This document shows positions 14,951 through 25,422 of a stretch of DNA of 64,000 bases, piece after piece. Position 1 is the first letter of the stretch; every line of letters begins with the position of its first letter. Made by a program: the position numbers and the translations under genes. This stretch comes from Dokdonella fugitiva (lineage in GTDB: Bacteria; Pseudomonadota; Gammaproteobacteria; Xanthomonadales; Rhodanobacteraceae): NCBI RefSeq assembly GCF_004342425.1, contig NZ_SLWQ01000002.1, forward strand, positions 310,001 through 374,000, written 5' to 3'. Below the pieces are notes generated by a model that made no database searches, was not told the origin of the DNA, and saw only the letters and a program-made list of their open reading frames with translations.

Positions 14951-16105
14951 TTACGGGTTCTCGACCTTCAGCTCGGTGCGGCGGTTGCGCGCACGGCCTT
15001 CCTTCGTCGAGTTGGTGTCGATCGGCTGGCTCTCGCCGAAGCCCTTGACCGCAGTGATGCGGCTGGCATCGATGCCATGCGAAGTCAGGTAGTCCGCGAC
15101 GATCTGCGCGCGGCGCTCCGACAGGCCCTGGTTGTACTCGTCGGTACCGATCGAGTCGGTGTGGCCGTCGAGTTCGACCTTGATCTCCGGATAGCGGTTC
15201 AGCGCGTCGATCGCCTGGTCGAGGATCGCGATGGAATCGGCCGTCGGGACCGCGAGGGTCGGCTCGATGTTGTGCTCACCCTTCTTCGGACGGTCGAACT
15301 TGAAGTTCACGCCGCGCAGGTCGATGACGACCTTCTGCGGGCAGCCGTCCGGACCGACGATCGTGCCGGCCGGCGTGTCCGCGCAACGGTCGTCACAATT
15401 GTTGACGCCGTCATGGTCATCGTCGAGCGAATGGCAGTCCGGCGGCGGCGGGGTCGTGACCGCCGGCTCGGCGGCCGGCGGAGCGGCGTGGCCGAAGCTG
15501 TAGACGAGGCCGACGCTGGCGATGCCGTCGACGTAGCCGGTCTTGTGCGAGATGTTGTAGCCGAGCGAGTCGGACAGGTTGCCGCGCGTGTTGTTGTCGC
15601 GGTCCCAACGCGCCGCGAGTTCGCCGCGGATCGCGACGTTCTCCGACAGGTTGTACTGGATGCCGCCGCCGACCGTGGCCATCGGATCCCAGCCGTGCGC
15701 GTCATAGCCCTTGCCCTCGAGCAGGTAGCCCGAGTACGCAGCGTGGCGCAGCGCGCCGATGCCGGCCATCACGTACGGACGCCACTGCGCGCCCTCGTCA
15801 CCGAAGAACCAGCGGCCGCTGACGCCGAGGCCCACGCTTTCCCACTCGTGGTGGGCGCGCCAGGCGTCGTTCTCGAATTCGGCGTTGTTCATCGTGTATT
15901 CGAAGTCGAGCGCGAAGTGCGGGTTGACCCACACGCCGACGCCGATGCCGCCCCACACGGAAGTGTCGGTCATGCGATCGCTGTCGGAGAAGTTCGCGCC
16001 GATGCGCGGGGCGATGTACCAGTTGCCGAAATCCTGCGCGTGCACGGCAGCACTGCCGCCGACGAGCGCCAGGGCGATGAGCGCACTAAGGGCATTACGT
16101 TTCAT
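14951..16105 (-). CDS. OmpA-family outer-membrane protein with beta-barrel, calcium-binding repeat and peptidoglycan-binding domain
   Basis: A 384-residue protein with a signal peptide (1-23, ending AVHAQ). An eight-stranded barrel follows (about 24-205, e.g. WYIAPRIGANFSDSDR and SVGLVYSFG), then a Pro-rich hinge and a thrombospondin-type-3 repeat (DDDHDGVNNCDDRCADTPAG). The C-terminal OmpA domain (about 265-384) holds ELDGHTDSIGTDEYNQGLSERRAQIVADYL, with the Asp and Arg that bind diaminopimelate. It should anchor the outer membrane to peptidoglycan. The architecture is like Pseudomonas OprF. It is monocistronic with a long leader. Confidence 0.94.
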   Translation of the reverse strand: MKRNALSALIALALVGGSAAVHAQDFGNWYIAPRIGANFSDSDRMTDTSVWGGIGVGVWVNPHFALDFEYTMNNAEFENDAWRAHHEWESVGLGVSGRWFFGDEGAQWRPYVMAGIGALRHAAYSGYLLEGKGYDAHGWDPMATVGGGIQYNLSENVAIRGELAARWDRDNNTRGNLSDSLGYNISHKTGYVDGIASVGLVYSFGHAAPPAAEPAVTTPPPPDCHSLDDDHDGVNNCDDRCADTPAGTIVGPDGCPQKVVIDLRGVNFKFDRPKKGEHNIEPTLAVPTADSIAILDQAIDALNRYPEIKVELDGHTDSIGTDEYNQGLSERRAQIVADYLTSHGIDASRITAVKGFGESQPIDTNSTKEGRARNRRTELKVENP

Positions 16106-16252
16106 TCTGGAGGACTCCTCTCTCGTTTTGGTATCAACGCGTGCCCGCCCAATGTCCGCAGGACGCTCACACTCCTTCCCCTAGTCTACGCCAAATCCAT
16201 GACGGGGAAACGAGCGCTTAACACTTTAGCATGGGCGCCGGGCTGCGGCCGC

Positions 16253-16281
16253 AGTGTAGCCACATCATTGGATGGCGCCAA
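16253..16281 (-). promoter_or_regulatory. Candidate sigma70-type promoter of the ompA-like gene
   Basis: On the minus strand TTGGCG (16276-16281), a 17-bp spacer and TACACT (16253-16258) form a good promoter match. It lies about 148 bp before the ATG, giving a long untranslated leader as known for E. coli ompA. Confidence 0.5.
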
Positions 16282-16361
16282 CGCTATTGTGAAGATGCCG
16301 TTAAGGCTTCGCTCAGTTGACGCAAAATGCACTGCGTACGGGAGCTTCCGCGCACGCGCAT

Positions 16362-17579
16362 TCAGGAATCCCGCAGGCCCGCTGCGGCGATCATGAATGG
16401 CTCGGCGGGGACGCGCACGGCACCTTCCATGAGCACGCGCGCACTGCGGCTCATGATGGCCCTCGTCACCGTCCACTTGCCCTCGACCTCGCGCGCCTGC
16501 GCTCCGACGCGCAGCGTGCCGGAGGGGTGGCCGAAGCGCACCGCCTCGCGCTCGCCGCCCCCCGCGGCGCGGTTGACGAGCGTACCGCGCACCGCCGCCG
16601 CGGTGGCGAGCGCGACCGCCGCCGTGCCCATCATCGCGTGATGCAGCTTGCCCATCGAGATCGCCCGCGCGAGCAGGTCGATGTCGGCCGCGCGCACGGG
16701 CTTGCCGCTCGAGGCGACGTAGTCGGCCGGAGGAGCGACGAAGGCGACCTTGGGCGTGAGCGGCCGGCCCGCGGCCTTGACCACGTCGTCGATCAGGCCC
16801 ATGCGCACGGCGCCGGCCGCCCGGATCGCCTCGAGCCTGGCGAGCAGCGCGGGGTTCTCGTTGATCGCCGGCTGCAGCTCCGTCCCGTCGCAGCCGAGCG
16901 CGGCCGCCTCGACGAACACCATCGGCACGCCTGCGTTGATGAGGGTCGCCTCGACCGTGCCGAAGCCGGGCACTTCGAGCGTTTCGGCGACGTGGCCGGT
17001 CGGGAACATCGCGCCGCCGTCCTCGCCCTCGTCGGCCGGATCGAGGAACTCCAGCTGGATCTCGGCGGCGGGGAACGCGACGCCGTCGAGCTCGAAGTCG
17101 CCGGTTTCCTGCACCTGCCCGTCGCGCATCGGCACGTGGGCGATGATGGTCTTGCCGATGTTCGCCTGCCAGATGCGCACCGTGCAGGTGCCCTCGCGCG
17201 GCACGCGCGACGGGTCGACGAGGCCGTTGGCGATCGCGAACGGCCCTACCGCCGAGGACAGGTTGCCGCAGTTGCCGCTCCAGTCGATGAAGTCGCCCTC
17301 GATCGGCACCTGTCCGTAGAGGTAGTCGACGTCGTGGTCCGGCACGGATGCCTTGGAGATGATGACGACCTTGCTCGTGCTCGAGGTCGCGCCGCCCATG
17401 CCGTCGGTGTGCTTGCCGTAGGGATCGGGCGAGCCGATCACGCGCACCAGCAGCGCGTCGCGCGCCGGCCCGCGCGCCTGCGCGAAGTCGGGAAGGTCCT
17501 GCAGGCGGAAGAACACGCCCTTGGACGTGCCACCGCGCATGTAGGTCGCGGGGATGCGGAGTTGCGGAAGGCTGGACAT
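16362..17579 (-). CDS. prpF: 2-methylaconitate cis-trans isomerase PrpF
   Basis: A 405-residue protein of the diaminopimelate-epimerase fold. It starts MSSLPQLRIPATYMRGGTSKGVFF, the diagnostic N terminus of PrpF, and has DWSGNCGNLSSAVGPFAIANG, with the Cys region seen in the fold, near residue 93. It isomerises the 2-methylaconitate made by AcnD so that AcnB can finish methylcitrate conversion. It is the downstream partner of acnD, 61 bp away on the same strand, the normal AcnD-PrpF arrangement. Confidence 0.96.
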   Translation of the reverse strand: MSSLPQLRIPATYMRGGTSKGVFFRLQDLPDFAQARGPARDALLVRVIGSPDPYGKHTDGMGGATSSTSKVVIISKASVPDHDVDYLYGQVPIEGDFIDWSGNCGNLSSAVGPFAIANGLVDPSRVPREGTCTVRIWQANIGKTIIAHVPMRDGQVQETGDFELDGVAFPAAEIQLEFLDPADEGEDGGAMFPTGHVAETLEVPGFGTVEATLINAGVPMVFVEAAALGCDGTELQPAINENPALLARLEAIRAAGAVRMGLIDDVVKAAGRPLTPKVAFVAPPADYVASSGKPVRAADIDLLARAISMGKLHHAMMGTAAVALATAAAVRGTLVNRAAGGGEREAVRFGHPSGTLRVGAQAREVEGKWTVTRAIMSRSARVLMEGAVRVPAEPFMIAAAGLRDS

Positions 17580-17640
17580 CGATCGGGGATCCCGTGTCGC
17601 TGGCCGGCGCGAGGCGCCGGCATGGATGGCAGGCGCCGGC

Positions 17641-20250
17641 TCAGGCGGCGCGTGTCGATTCGAGGAAATCCTGCGCGAAGCGCTGCAGTACGCCGCCCGC
17701 TTCGTAGATCGCGACCTCTTCGCCCGTGTCGAGGCGACAGGTCACCGGCACCTCGACGCGCTCGCCGTTGCGGCGATGGACCACCAGCGTCATCGTCGCG
17801 CGCGGCGTGCGCGCGCCGACGACGTCGTAGGTCTCGGTGCCGTCGAGGGCGAGCGTCTTGCGGTTGGTGCCGGGCTCGAACTCGAGCGGCAGCACGCCCA
17901 TGCCGATCAGGTTGGTGCGGTGGATGCGCTCGAAGCCCTCGGCGACGATCGCCTCGACACCGGCGAGGCGCACGCCCTTGGCGGCCCAGTCGCGCGAGCT
18001 GCCCTGGCCGTAGTCGGCGCCAGCGATGATGATGAGCGGCTGGCCGCGGTCCATGTAGGTCTCGATCGCTTCCCACATGCGCATGACCTTGCCATCCGGT
18101 TCGACGCGCGCAAGCGAACCCTGCTTCACCTGGCCGTCGACGACCGCCATTTCGTTGACGAGCTTGGGATTGGCGAACGTCGCGCGCTGCGCGGTCAGGT
18201 GGTCGCCGCGGTGGGTCGCGTAGGAATTGAAGTCCTCCTCCGGCAAGCCCATCCTCGCGAGGTATTCACCCGCCGCGCTGTCGGGAAGGATCGCGTTGGA
18301 CGGCGACAGGTGGTCGGTCGTGATGTTGTCGCCGAGCAGCGCGAGCGGGCGCAGGCCGCGCAGCGTGCGCTCGCCGGCGAGCGCGCCTTCCCAGTACGGC
18401 GGACGGCGGATGTAGGTGCTCTGCGGGCGCCAGTCGTACAGCGGGCTCACCGCGCCGCCGTGTTCGACCGCGATCCTGAACATCGGCTCGTAGACGCGGC
18501 GGAACTGCTCCGGTTTCACATGCTCGCGAACGATCGCGTCGATCTCGGCGTCGTCGGGCCAGATGTCGGCGAGGCGCACGGGCTTGCCGTCCGCGTCGTG
18601 GCCGAGCACGTCCTTCTCGATGTCGAAGCGGATCGTGCCGGCGATCGCATACGCGATCACCAGCGGCGGCGAGGCGAGGAACGCCTGCTTCGCGTAGGGA
18701 TGGATGCGGCCGTCGAAGTTGCGGTTGCCCGACAGCACCGCGGTCGCGTAGAGGTCGCGCTCGACGATCTCCTGCTGTATCTTCGGGTCGAGCGCGCCGC
18801 TCATGCCGTTGCAGGTCGTGCAGGCGAACGCGACGATGCCGAAGCCGAGTTTCTCGAGCTCGGGCAGCAGCCCCGCTTCCTCGAGGTACGACTGCACCGC
18901 CTTCGAGCCCGGCGCGAGCGAGGTCTTCACCCACGGCTTGCGCACCAGGCCCTTCGCGTTCGCATTGCGCGCGAGCAGCGCCGCTGCGATCACGTTGCGC
19001 GGATTGGACGTGTTCGTGCAGCTCGTGATCGCGGCGATGATGACCGCGCCGTCCGGCAGCAGTCCTTGCGCCTCCTGCGCGCGCGCGCCCTCGAGCCCGG
19101 CGGCGATGCCGCGCTCGGCCAGCGCCGACGTCGGCAGGCGCCGGTGCGGGTTGGATGGGCCGGCCATGTTGCGCACGACGCCGGAGAGATCGAAGTGGAG
19201 CGTGCGCTCGTAGCGCGCGGTCGCGAGCGCATCGGCCCACAGGCCCGCGGTCTTCGCATAGGTTTCGACGAGGCGCACCTGCTCGTCGCTGCGACCGGTC
19301 AGGCGCAGGTAATCGAGCGTCTGTTCGTCGATGAAGAACATCGCCGCCGTCGCGCCGTATTCGGGCGCCATGTTGGAGATCGTCGCGCGATCGCCGACGG
19401 TGAGCGCCGCGGCGCCTTCGCCACGGAATTCGAGGTAGGCGCCGACGACCTTTTCCTTGCGCAGGAATTCGGTCAGCGCGAGCACGACGTCGGTCGCGGT
19501 GATGCCTGGCTGCGGTTTCCCGGCCAGCTCGACGCCGACGATGTCGGGCAGGCGCATCCACGAGGCGCGACCGAGCATGACGTTTTCGGCCTCGAGCCCG
19601 CCGACGCCGACCGCGATCACGCCGAGCGCGTCCACGTGCGGCGTGTGGCTGTCGGTGCCGACGCAGGTGTCGGGATAGGCGACGCCGTCCTCGACGCCGA
19701 TCACCGGCGACATCTTCTCCAGGTTGATCTGGTGCATGATGCCGTTGCCGGGCGGGATCACGTCGACGTTGCGGAACGCCTTCTTCGTCCAGTCGATGAA
19801 GTGGAAGCGGTCCTCGTTGCGACGATCCTCTATCGCACGGTTCTTGGCGAACGCGCCGGGGTCGTAGCCGCCGCATTCGACGGCGAGCGAGTGGTCGACG
19901 ATGAGTTGCACCGGCACGACCGGATTCACCTTGGCCGGGTCGCCACCCTGCCCGGCGATCGCGTCGCGCAGGCCGGCGAGGTCGACGAGCGCGGTCTGGC
20001 CAAGGATGTCGTGGCAGACGACGCGCGCGGGGAACCACGGGAAATCGAGGTCGCGGCGGCGGCCGATGAGCTGGCCGAGGTAAGCGTCGAGCTTGTCCGG
20101 CTCGGCGCGGCGGACGAGGTTCTCGGCGTGCACGCGTGAGGTGTACGGCAAGGTGGCCCAGGCGCCGGGTTCGATCGCGTCGACGGCGGCGCGCGCATCG
20201 AAGTAGTCGAGCGAAGTGCCCGGCAGCGGCTTGCGGAATCGGCTGTTCAT
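17641..20250 (-). CDS. acnD: Fe/S-dependent 2-methylcitrate dehydratase AcnD
   Basis: An 869-residue aconitase-superfamily enzyme of the 2-methylcitrate cycle. The ATG at 20250 gives MNSRFRKPLPGTSLDYFD, the typical AcnD start; the longer frame upstream is not conserved. Motifs include DTCVGTDSHTPHVDALGV, the first cluster ligand in SCTNTSNP, two further Cys in ACTTCNGMSG, and GADYGQGSSRDWAAKG in the swivel domain. Aconitase A is similar, but the LPGT start and the neighbouring prpF make AcnD the better call. The rest of the pathway (prpC, prpB) is about 14 kb away, not adjacent as in many genomes. Confidence 0.95.
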   Translation of the reverse strand: MNSRFRKPLPGTSLDYFDARAAVDAIEPGAWATLPYTSRVHAENLVRRAEPDKLDAYLGQLIGRRRDLDFPWFPARVVCHDILGQTALVDLAGLRDAIAGQGGDPAKVNPVVPVQLIVDHSLAVECGGYDPGAFAKNRAIEDRRNEDRFHFIDWTKKAFRNVDVIPPGNGIMHQINLEKMSPVIGVEDGVAYPDTCVGTDSHTPHVDALGVIAVGVGGLEAENVMLGRASWMRLPDIVGVELAGKPQPGITATDVVLALTEFLRKEKVVGAYLEFRGEGAAALTVGDRATISNMAPEYGATAAMFFIDEQTLDYLRLTGRSDEQVRLVETYAKTAGLWADALATARYERTLHFDLSGVVRNMAGPSNPHRRLPTSALAERGIAAGLEGARAQEAQGLLPDGAVIIAAITSCTNTSNPRNVIAAALLARNANAKGLVRKPWVKTSLAPGSKAVQSYLEEAGLLPELEKLGFGIVAFACTTCNGMSGALDPKIQQEIVERDLYATAVLSGNRNFDGRIHPYAKQAFLASPPLVIAYAIAGTIRFDIEKDVLGHDADGKPVRLADIWPDDAEIDAIVREHVKPEQFRRVYEPMFRIAVEHGGAVSPLYDWRPQSTYIRRPPYWEGALAGERTLRGLRPLALLGDNITTDHLSPSNAILPDSAAGEYLARMGLPEEDFNSYATHRGDHLTAQRATFANPKLVNEMAVVDGQVKQGSLARVEPDGKVMRMWEAIETYMDRGQPLIIIAGADYGQGSSRDWAAKGVRLAGVEAIVAEGFERIHRTNLIGMGVLPLEFEPGTNRKTLALDGTETYDVVGARTPRATMTLVVHRRNGERVEVPVTCRLDTGEEVAIYEAGGVLQRFAQDFLESTRAA

Positions 20251-20441
20251 GGCGACGGATCTGCAGGTGACGGTCGGCGGGAAGCACGGGGCGGACATGG
20301 ATGGTCGCGGCGGGCCGGTGAGCGACGACGACGCGATCCGGCGATGCGATCCACGAGCGTTCCGAGCCCGCTATTGTGCCAGATGGCCGCGCGGAACCGC
20401 TGCGCCCCGCGATGCATACATGCGGGCGGCGTAGCGACGCA

Positions 20442-21980
20442 TCAACGCTCGTGGGCACCGATGTCGATTGCGTTGCCGGCGACGCGCGGACCGCCCGCGT
20501 AGTCGAGCAGGCCGGCCAGACCATCACCCGGATCGATGCCGGCGTCGATTGCAGGCGACCCCGCGTCGACGCGCAGGTCCGGCGCGAGGAGGTCGAGGAA
20601 CAACGGATCGGCGAACGGCGAATGCGCATCCTGCGACGAACCGGTGCGCCACGCCGCGAGGCTGTCGTAGTCGGTGCCGCGCCAGGTCCAGCTCGCACCC
20701 GCCGCGCCCGCATCGGACCAGTAGAGGTTGTGGTCGAACACGGCGGGCAAGGCGGTGTCGCCGGTGTAGGCGTAGACGAGCACGCCGGCAGGCCCCGCGT
20801 ACAACACGTTGTCGACGACGAGGTTGTCGCTAGCGTGGTACTGGATCTGCAGCTCGCCCGAGCCCGTGCCCCGCACGTCGTTGCGCACCAGGGTATTGCC
20901 GATCACCGAGCAGTGTTCGGTACCGCCGACCCCGGCGGCGTAGCCGCCGAGCGAGATGCCGCTCGAGTTGCCCGAATGGATGATGTTCGACCGCGCCACG
21001 ACATGGCTCGTCGTGCGCCCGGCGTGCTCGCTCGCGAGCTCGATGCCGAGGTCGACGCGGTATACGAGGTTGCGCTCGATCGTGACGCGCGTGCCGCCGT
21101 CGACGTAGATGCCGTCGGCGGCGTACTCGTTGCCGTAGGCCGGGTTGCCGTACGAGCTGATGTCGTGGACGACGTTGCCGGCGATCGTGCCGTCGCGCGC
21201 CTGGTCGAAGGCGGGATCCGGCGCGACGCCCTCGAAGCCGATCGCGCCGATGCCGATGTTGTTGGCGTGGTGCACGTGGTTGCCGCTGATCGTCCATTGC
21301 TCGACGTTGCCGTCGAGCGAGAACGATTCGCTGCAGCCGAGCACGAGATGGTCGATCTCGTTGCCGGCGATCACGAGATGGTTGATCGACGCGGGCGCGC
21401 GCGTGCCGTCGACCTTCAGGCCGAACGCATTCGCTGCGCAACCGCTCGCCGTCGTACGGATGTCGTGGATGTGGTTGCCGAGCACGCGGATGTCGCTGCC
21501 CGCGCCGGTCACGTACAGGCCGATCGGCACCTTCGAGGACGACGCGGTCGCATAGTTGCGCAGCTCGAGGCCGGCCACGACGACATGGCTCGCGTCGACG
21601 AGCGTGACGAGGCCGTACTGGCCGCCGGGGATCGGCAATCCCGCGCCGTCGACGACCGCGGCCTCGCCGGGCACCGCCTGCAGCACGATCGGCCCGGCCA
21701 CTTCCGAACCCGAACGCGCGATCGTCACGAGCTCGTTGTAGATGCCTGCATGCACGCATATCGCGTCGCCCGCCGCGACCATGTCCACGGCGTGCTGGAT
21801 CGTCGCCCATGGCGACGAGGCGCTGCCGTCGGCGCCGTCATCGCCCACTGGTGCGACGTGGTAGGCGTGCAACGGCGGGCGCTCGAAACCGGAGCCGAAC
21901 ACGGTGTCGCCCGTGCGCGGGCACTGTGCGGATACGAGCGATGCCACGCAGTACAGCGCGAGCCCGGGGATCATGCGCAT
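20442..21980 (-). CDS. Secreted right-handed parallel beta-helix protein
   Basis: A 512-residue protein. A signal peptide covers 1-18 (MIPGLALYCVASLVSA); mature residues 25-33 are DTVFGSGFE, the pattern shared with two other exported proteins here. A DUF1565-like start follows (YHVAPVGDDGADGSASSPWATIQHAV), and then repeated N-x-[IV] rungs (NHIHDI, NEIDHL, NHVHHA, NVVHDI, NLVYRV, NIIHSG), typical of pectate-lyase-like beta-helices. The C-terminus has AGSPAIDAGIDPG and AIDIGAHE, a common end of such surface proteins. It may bind or cleave polysaccharide; no catalytic residues can be assigned. The ATG at 21980 is chosen because GAGGCAG precedes it. Confidence 0.82.
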   Translation of the reverse strand: MRMIPGLALYCVASLVSAQCPRTGDTVFGSGFERPPLHAYHVAPVGDDGADGSASSPWATIQHAVDMVAAGDAICVHAGIYNELVTIARSGSEVAGPIVLQAVPGEAAVVDGAGLPIPGGQYGLVTLVDASHVVVAGLELRNYATASSSKVPIGLYVTGAGSDIRVLGNHIHDIRTTASGCAANAFGLKVDGTRAPASINHLVIAGNEIDHLVLGCSESFSLDGNVEQWTISGNHVHHANNIGIGAIGFEGVAPDPAFDQARDGTIAGNVVHDISSYGNPAYGNEYAADGIYVDGGTRVTIERNLVYRVDLGIELASEHAGRTTSHVVARSNIIHSGNSSGISLGGYAAGVGGTEHCSVIGNTLVRNDVRGTGSGELQIQYHASDNLVVDNVLYAGPAGVLVYAYTGDTALPAVFDHNLYWSDAGAAGASWTWRGTDYDSLAAWRTGSSQDAHSPFADPLFLDLLAPDLRVDAGSPAIDAGIDPGDGLAGLLDYAGGPRVAGNAIDIGAHER

Positions 21981-22085
21981 CGCGCACTGCCTCGATCGGA
22001 AAACCCCGCGCACTATGCCAGCGCATCGCGGCCGCAGGCGCGCGCTCGATCACATCGCGCGCGAGCCGGCTGGCAGCACGCCTCG

Positions 22086-23027
22086 TCAGTCGCGCCGCCG
22101 CGGCGATCGCGGCGGCGCGACGCCTCGTTCCCACGGTGGCTCGGCCAATTGCTCGCAGAGGAAATCGATGAACGCGCGCACGCGCAGGGGCACGAGCCGA
22201 CGTTGCGGCATCACGGCATGGATGCCCGATTCGGCGAGCGTGCAGGCCGGCAACACCTGGCGCAGGCGACCGCTGCGCAGGTCCTCGCAAACGTGCCAGG
22301 TCGAATGCAGGGCGATGCCGAGGCCGCCGACCGCGGCGTCGCGCAGCGCCTCGCCGAAATTGCATTCGAAGCGCCCGCCGACGCGCACCGCGACGTCGCG
22401 ACCGTCCGGATCGCGCATGCGCCATACGTCCTGGCGGCCCTGGCTGCCGACGAGCACGAGGCATTCGTGCCGTTCGAGGTCCTCGGGCACCTGCGGCGCC
22501 CCATGCCTGTCCAGGTAGGCGGGCGAGGCGCACAGCACGCGGCGGTTCGTCGCGATCCTGCGCGCGACGAGGTTGGAATCCTCGAGTGCACCGATGCGCA
22601 CGGCGAGATCGTAGCCCGAGCTCACGAGGTCCTTCATGAGGTCGCTGAGGTCGAGGTTGATGCGCACGTTCGGATAGCGCGCGAGGAACGTGGGCAGCAG
22701 CGGCGACAGGTACTGGCGGCCGAACGAGGCCGACGCGGTCAGGCGCAGCGTGCCGGAAGCCTCGCCGCCGCCGCGACGCAGTTCGCCGGTGAGCGCCTCG
22801 AGGTCGTCGACGAGCGCACGCCCACGCTCGGCGAGCGCGGTGCCTTCGGCGGTCGGATGCAGGCGCCGCGTGGTCCGGTGCAGCAGGCGCACGCCCAATT
22901 GCTGTTCGAGCCGCTTGAGGCGCTGGCTTGCCAGCGCGACCGACAGGTCCAGGCTGCGCGCGGCCGCGCTGATCGAGCCGAGGTCGAGCACGCGCAGGAA
23001 CAGGGCGATGTCGTCGAGGCGATCCAT
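22086..23027 (-). CDS. LysR-family transcriptional regulator (divergent to MFS/aldo-keto reductase genes)
   Basis: A 313-residue protein with an N-terminal winged helix-turn-helix (MDRLDDIALFLRVLDLGSISAAARSLDLSVALASQRLKRLEQQLG) and a LysR substrate domain (about 90-295, starting SGTLRLTASASFGRQYLSPLLP). This sequence type is common in regulators that control a neighbouring efflux or oxidoreductase gene. It is divergent from the MFS gene with a 98-bp shared promoter region, so it probably regulates that operon and itself. The C-terminal RSPRRRD tail is basic. Confidence 0.93.
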   Translation of the reverse strand: MDRLDDIALFLRVLDLGSISAAARSLDLSVALASQRLKRLEQQLGVRLLHRTTRRLHPTAEGTALAERGRALVDDLEALTGELRRGGGEASGTLRLTASASFGRQYLSPLLPTFLARYPNVRINLDLSDLMKDLVSSGYDLAVRIGALEDSNLVARRIATNRRVLCASPAYLDRHGAPQVPEDLERHECLVLVGSQGRQDVWRMRDPDGRDVAVRVGGRFECNFGEALRDAAVGGLGIALHSTWHVCEDLRSGRLRQVLPACTLAESGIHAVMPQRRLVPLRVRAFIDFLCEQLAEPPWERGVAPPRSPRRRD

Positions 23028-23034
23028 TCTCAAT

Positions 23035-23048
23035 ACTTTGGAGAAAGT
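23035..23048. promoter_or_regulatory. Short palindrome in the LysR/MFS divergent region
   Basis: ACTTT-GGAG-AAAGT is a perfect 5-bp inverted repeat 8 bp upstream of the lysR start codon. It is a possible LysR operator, or just the ribosome site of lysR; support is weak. Confidence 0.25.
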
Positions 23049-23125
23049 CCTTGTCCATATCAAAGGTTTTTCACCGGCCTGCGTGGACCTAAGCTGCCGG
23101 CCTCCGCATTCCAACGAGCCAGCCG

Positions 23126-24355
23126 ATGTCCCTGCCTGCACCATCCCCTGCCCGCCCACGCCTGCCGCTCGCGCTGTATGCGCTCGCCGCGGGCGCATTC
23201 GGCATCGGCACGACCGAGTTCGTGATCATGGGCCTGCTGCAGCAGGTCGCGGCCGACCTGCGCGTGACGATCGCGAGCGCCGGCCTGCTCATCTCCGGCT
23301 ACGCGCTCGGCGTGTTCCTCGGTGCGCCGCTGCTCACCGTCGCGACCGCGCGCATGCCGCGCAAGCAGGTCCTGCTCGCGCTCATGCTCGTGTTCACGCT
23401 CGGCAACCTCGCCTGCGCGCTCGCGCCGAATTACGCGTTGTTGATGGCCGCGCGCATCCTCACCTCGCTCGCCCATGGCACGTTCTTCGGCGTCGGCGCG
23501 GTCGTCGCGACCGGCCTCGTCGCCGCGGAGCGCCGTGCTTCGGCGATCTCGGTGATGTTCACGGGGCTCACCGTCGCGACCCTGCTCGGCGTGCCCGCGG
23601 GTGCGTGGCTCGGCGTGCAATTCGGCTGGCGTGCGACGTTCTGGGCGGTGACCGCGATCGGCGTCGCCGCGACTGCGATCGTGTTCGCGCTGGTGCCGCG
23701 CGAGCCGTCGGCGCAGGCGCTCGACGTGCGGCGCGAATTCGCTGCCGTGCGCAGTGCGCCGGTGCTGCTCGCGCTGCTCACGACCACGCTCGGTTTCGCC
23801 GGCGTGTTCACCGTCTACACCTACGTGCAGCCGGCGCTGATCGATGTCGCGGGTTTTTCCGCAGCCGCCGTCTCGCCGATCCTGCTGCTGTTCGGCGTCG
23901 GCATGATCGCCGGCAACATGCTCGGCGGGCGTTTCGCCGACCGCTCGTTGCGCGGCGCGCTCATCGGCACGCTCGGCGTGCTCGCCCTGGTCGAGCTCGG
24001 CTTCGGCCTGGCGATCCACTCGCCGGCCTCCGCGGCGTTCGGCGTCGGCCTGCTCGGCGTCGCCGCGTTCGCGATCGTCGCGCCGCTGCAGGCGTCGGTG
24101 CTGCATGCCGCGCGCGGCGGCGAATCGCTCGCCTCGAGCCTCAACATCGGCGCATTCAACCTCGGCAACGCGTTCGGCGCCTGGCTCGGCGGCGTCGTCA
24201 TCGACCAGGGTGCGGGCTTCGCGGCGCTCGGCCCGAGCGCCGCGCTCGTCACGCTCGCCGGCCTCGGCGTCGCTGCGCTCGCCGTTGCGCGCGGACGGCG
24301 CGCGACCCTGGCCACGCCGCCGCACGCACACGCGGCGCCGTGCAGCGCACACTGA
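23126..24355 (+). CDS. MFS transporter, DHA1 drug-efflux type
   Basis: A 409-residue protein with twelve hydrophobic segments. It opens LPLALYALAAGAFGIGTTEFVIMGLLQQVAADL, a signature of the AraJ/CmlR/YdhP-like DHA1 branch, and has the motif-A-like loop ATARMPRKQVLLALMLVFTLGN between helices 2 and 3. It probably exports a drug or metabolite by proton antiport. It is divergent from a LysR regulator and followed after 26 bp by the aldo/keto reductase, so these two are likely one LysR-controlled operon. Confidence 0.92.
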   Translation: MSLPAPSPARPRLPLALYALAAGAFGIGTTEFVIMGLLQQVAADLRVTIASAGLLISGYALGVFLGAPLLTVATARMPRKQVLLALMLVFTLGNLACALAPNYALLMAARILTSLAHGTFFGVGAVVATGLVAAERRASAISVMFTGLTVATLLGVPAGAWLGVQFGWRATFWAVTAIGVAATAIVFALVPREPSAQALDVRREFAAVRSAPVLLALLTTTLGFAGVFTVYTYVQPALIDVAGFSAAAVSPILLLFGVGMIAGNMLGGRFADRSLRGALIGTLGVLALVELGFGLAIHSPASAAFGVGLLGVAAFAIVAPLQASVLHAARGGESLASSLNIGAFNLGNAFGAWLGGVVIDQGAGFAALGPSAALVTLAGLGVAALAVARGRRATLATPPHAHAAPCSAH

Positions 24356-24381
24356 TTCCGCACCCCTTTCGGAGATTCGCA

Positions 24382-25416
<1,035 letters not shown>

Positions 25417-25422
25417 GCTGCC

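Noticed and set aside
17641..20250. AcnA (ordinary aconitase) instead of AcnD
   Set aside because: The RKPLPGTSLDYFD start and the adjoining prpF gene are specific to the AcnD type.
20251..20441. Promoter of acnD
   Set aside because: No hexamer pair with acceptable spacing was found on the minus strand; the regulation of acnD-prpF is left open.
20376..23225. Very long plus-strand open frame (949 codons) over 20.4-23.2 kb
   Set aside because: It lies antisense to two convincing minus-strand genes (beta-helix protein and LysR). Its translation is Arg/Asp/Val-rich with no domain; long antisense frames are expected in DNA this rich in G+C.
22690..24381. Upstream extension of the aldo/keto reductase frame to 908 residues
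   Set aside because: The extension is out of frame across the MFS gene and the lysR antisense strand; the ribosome site and family start are at 24382.
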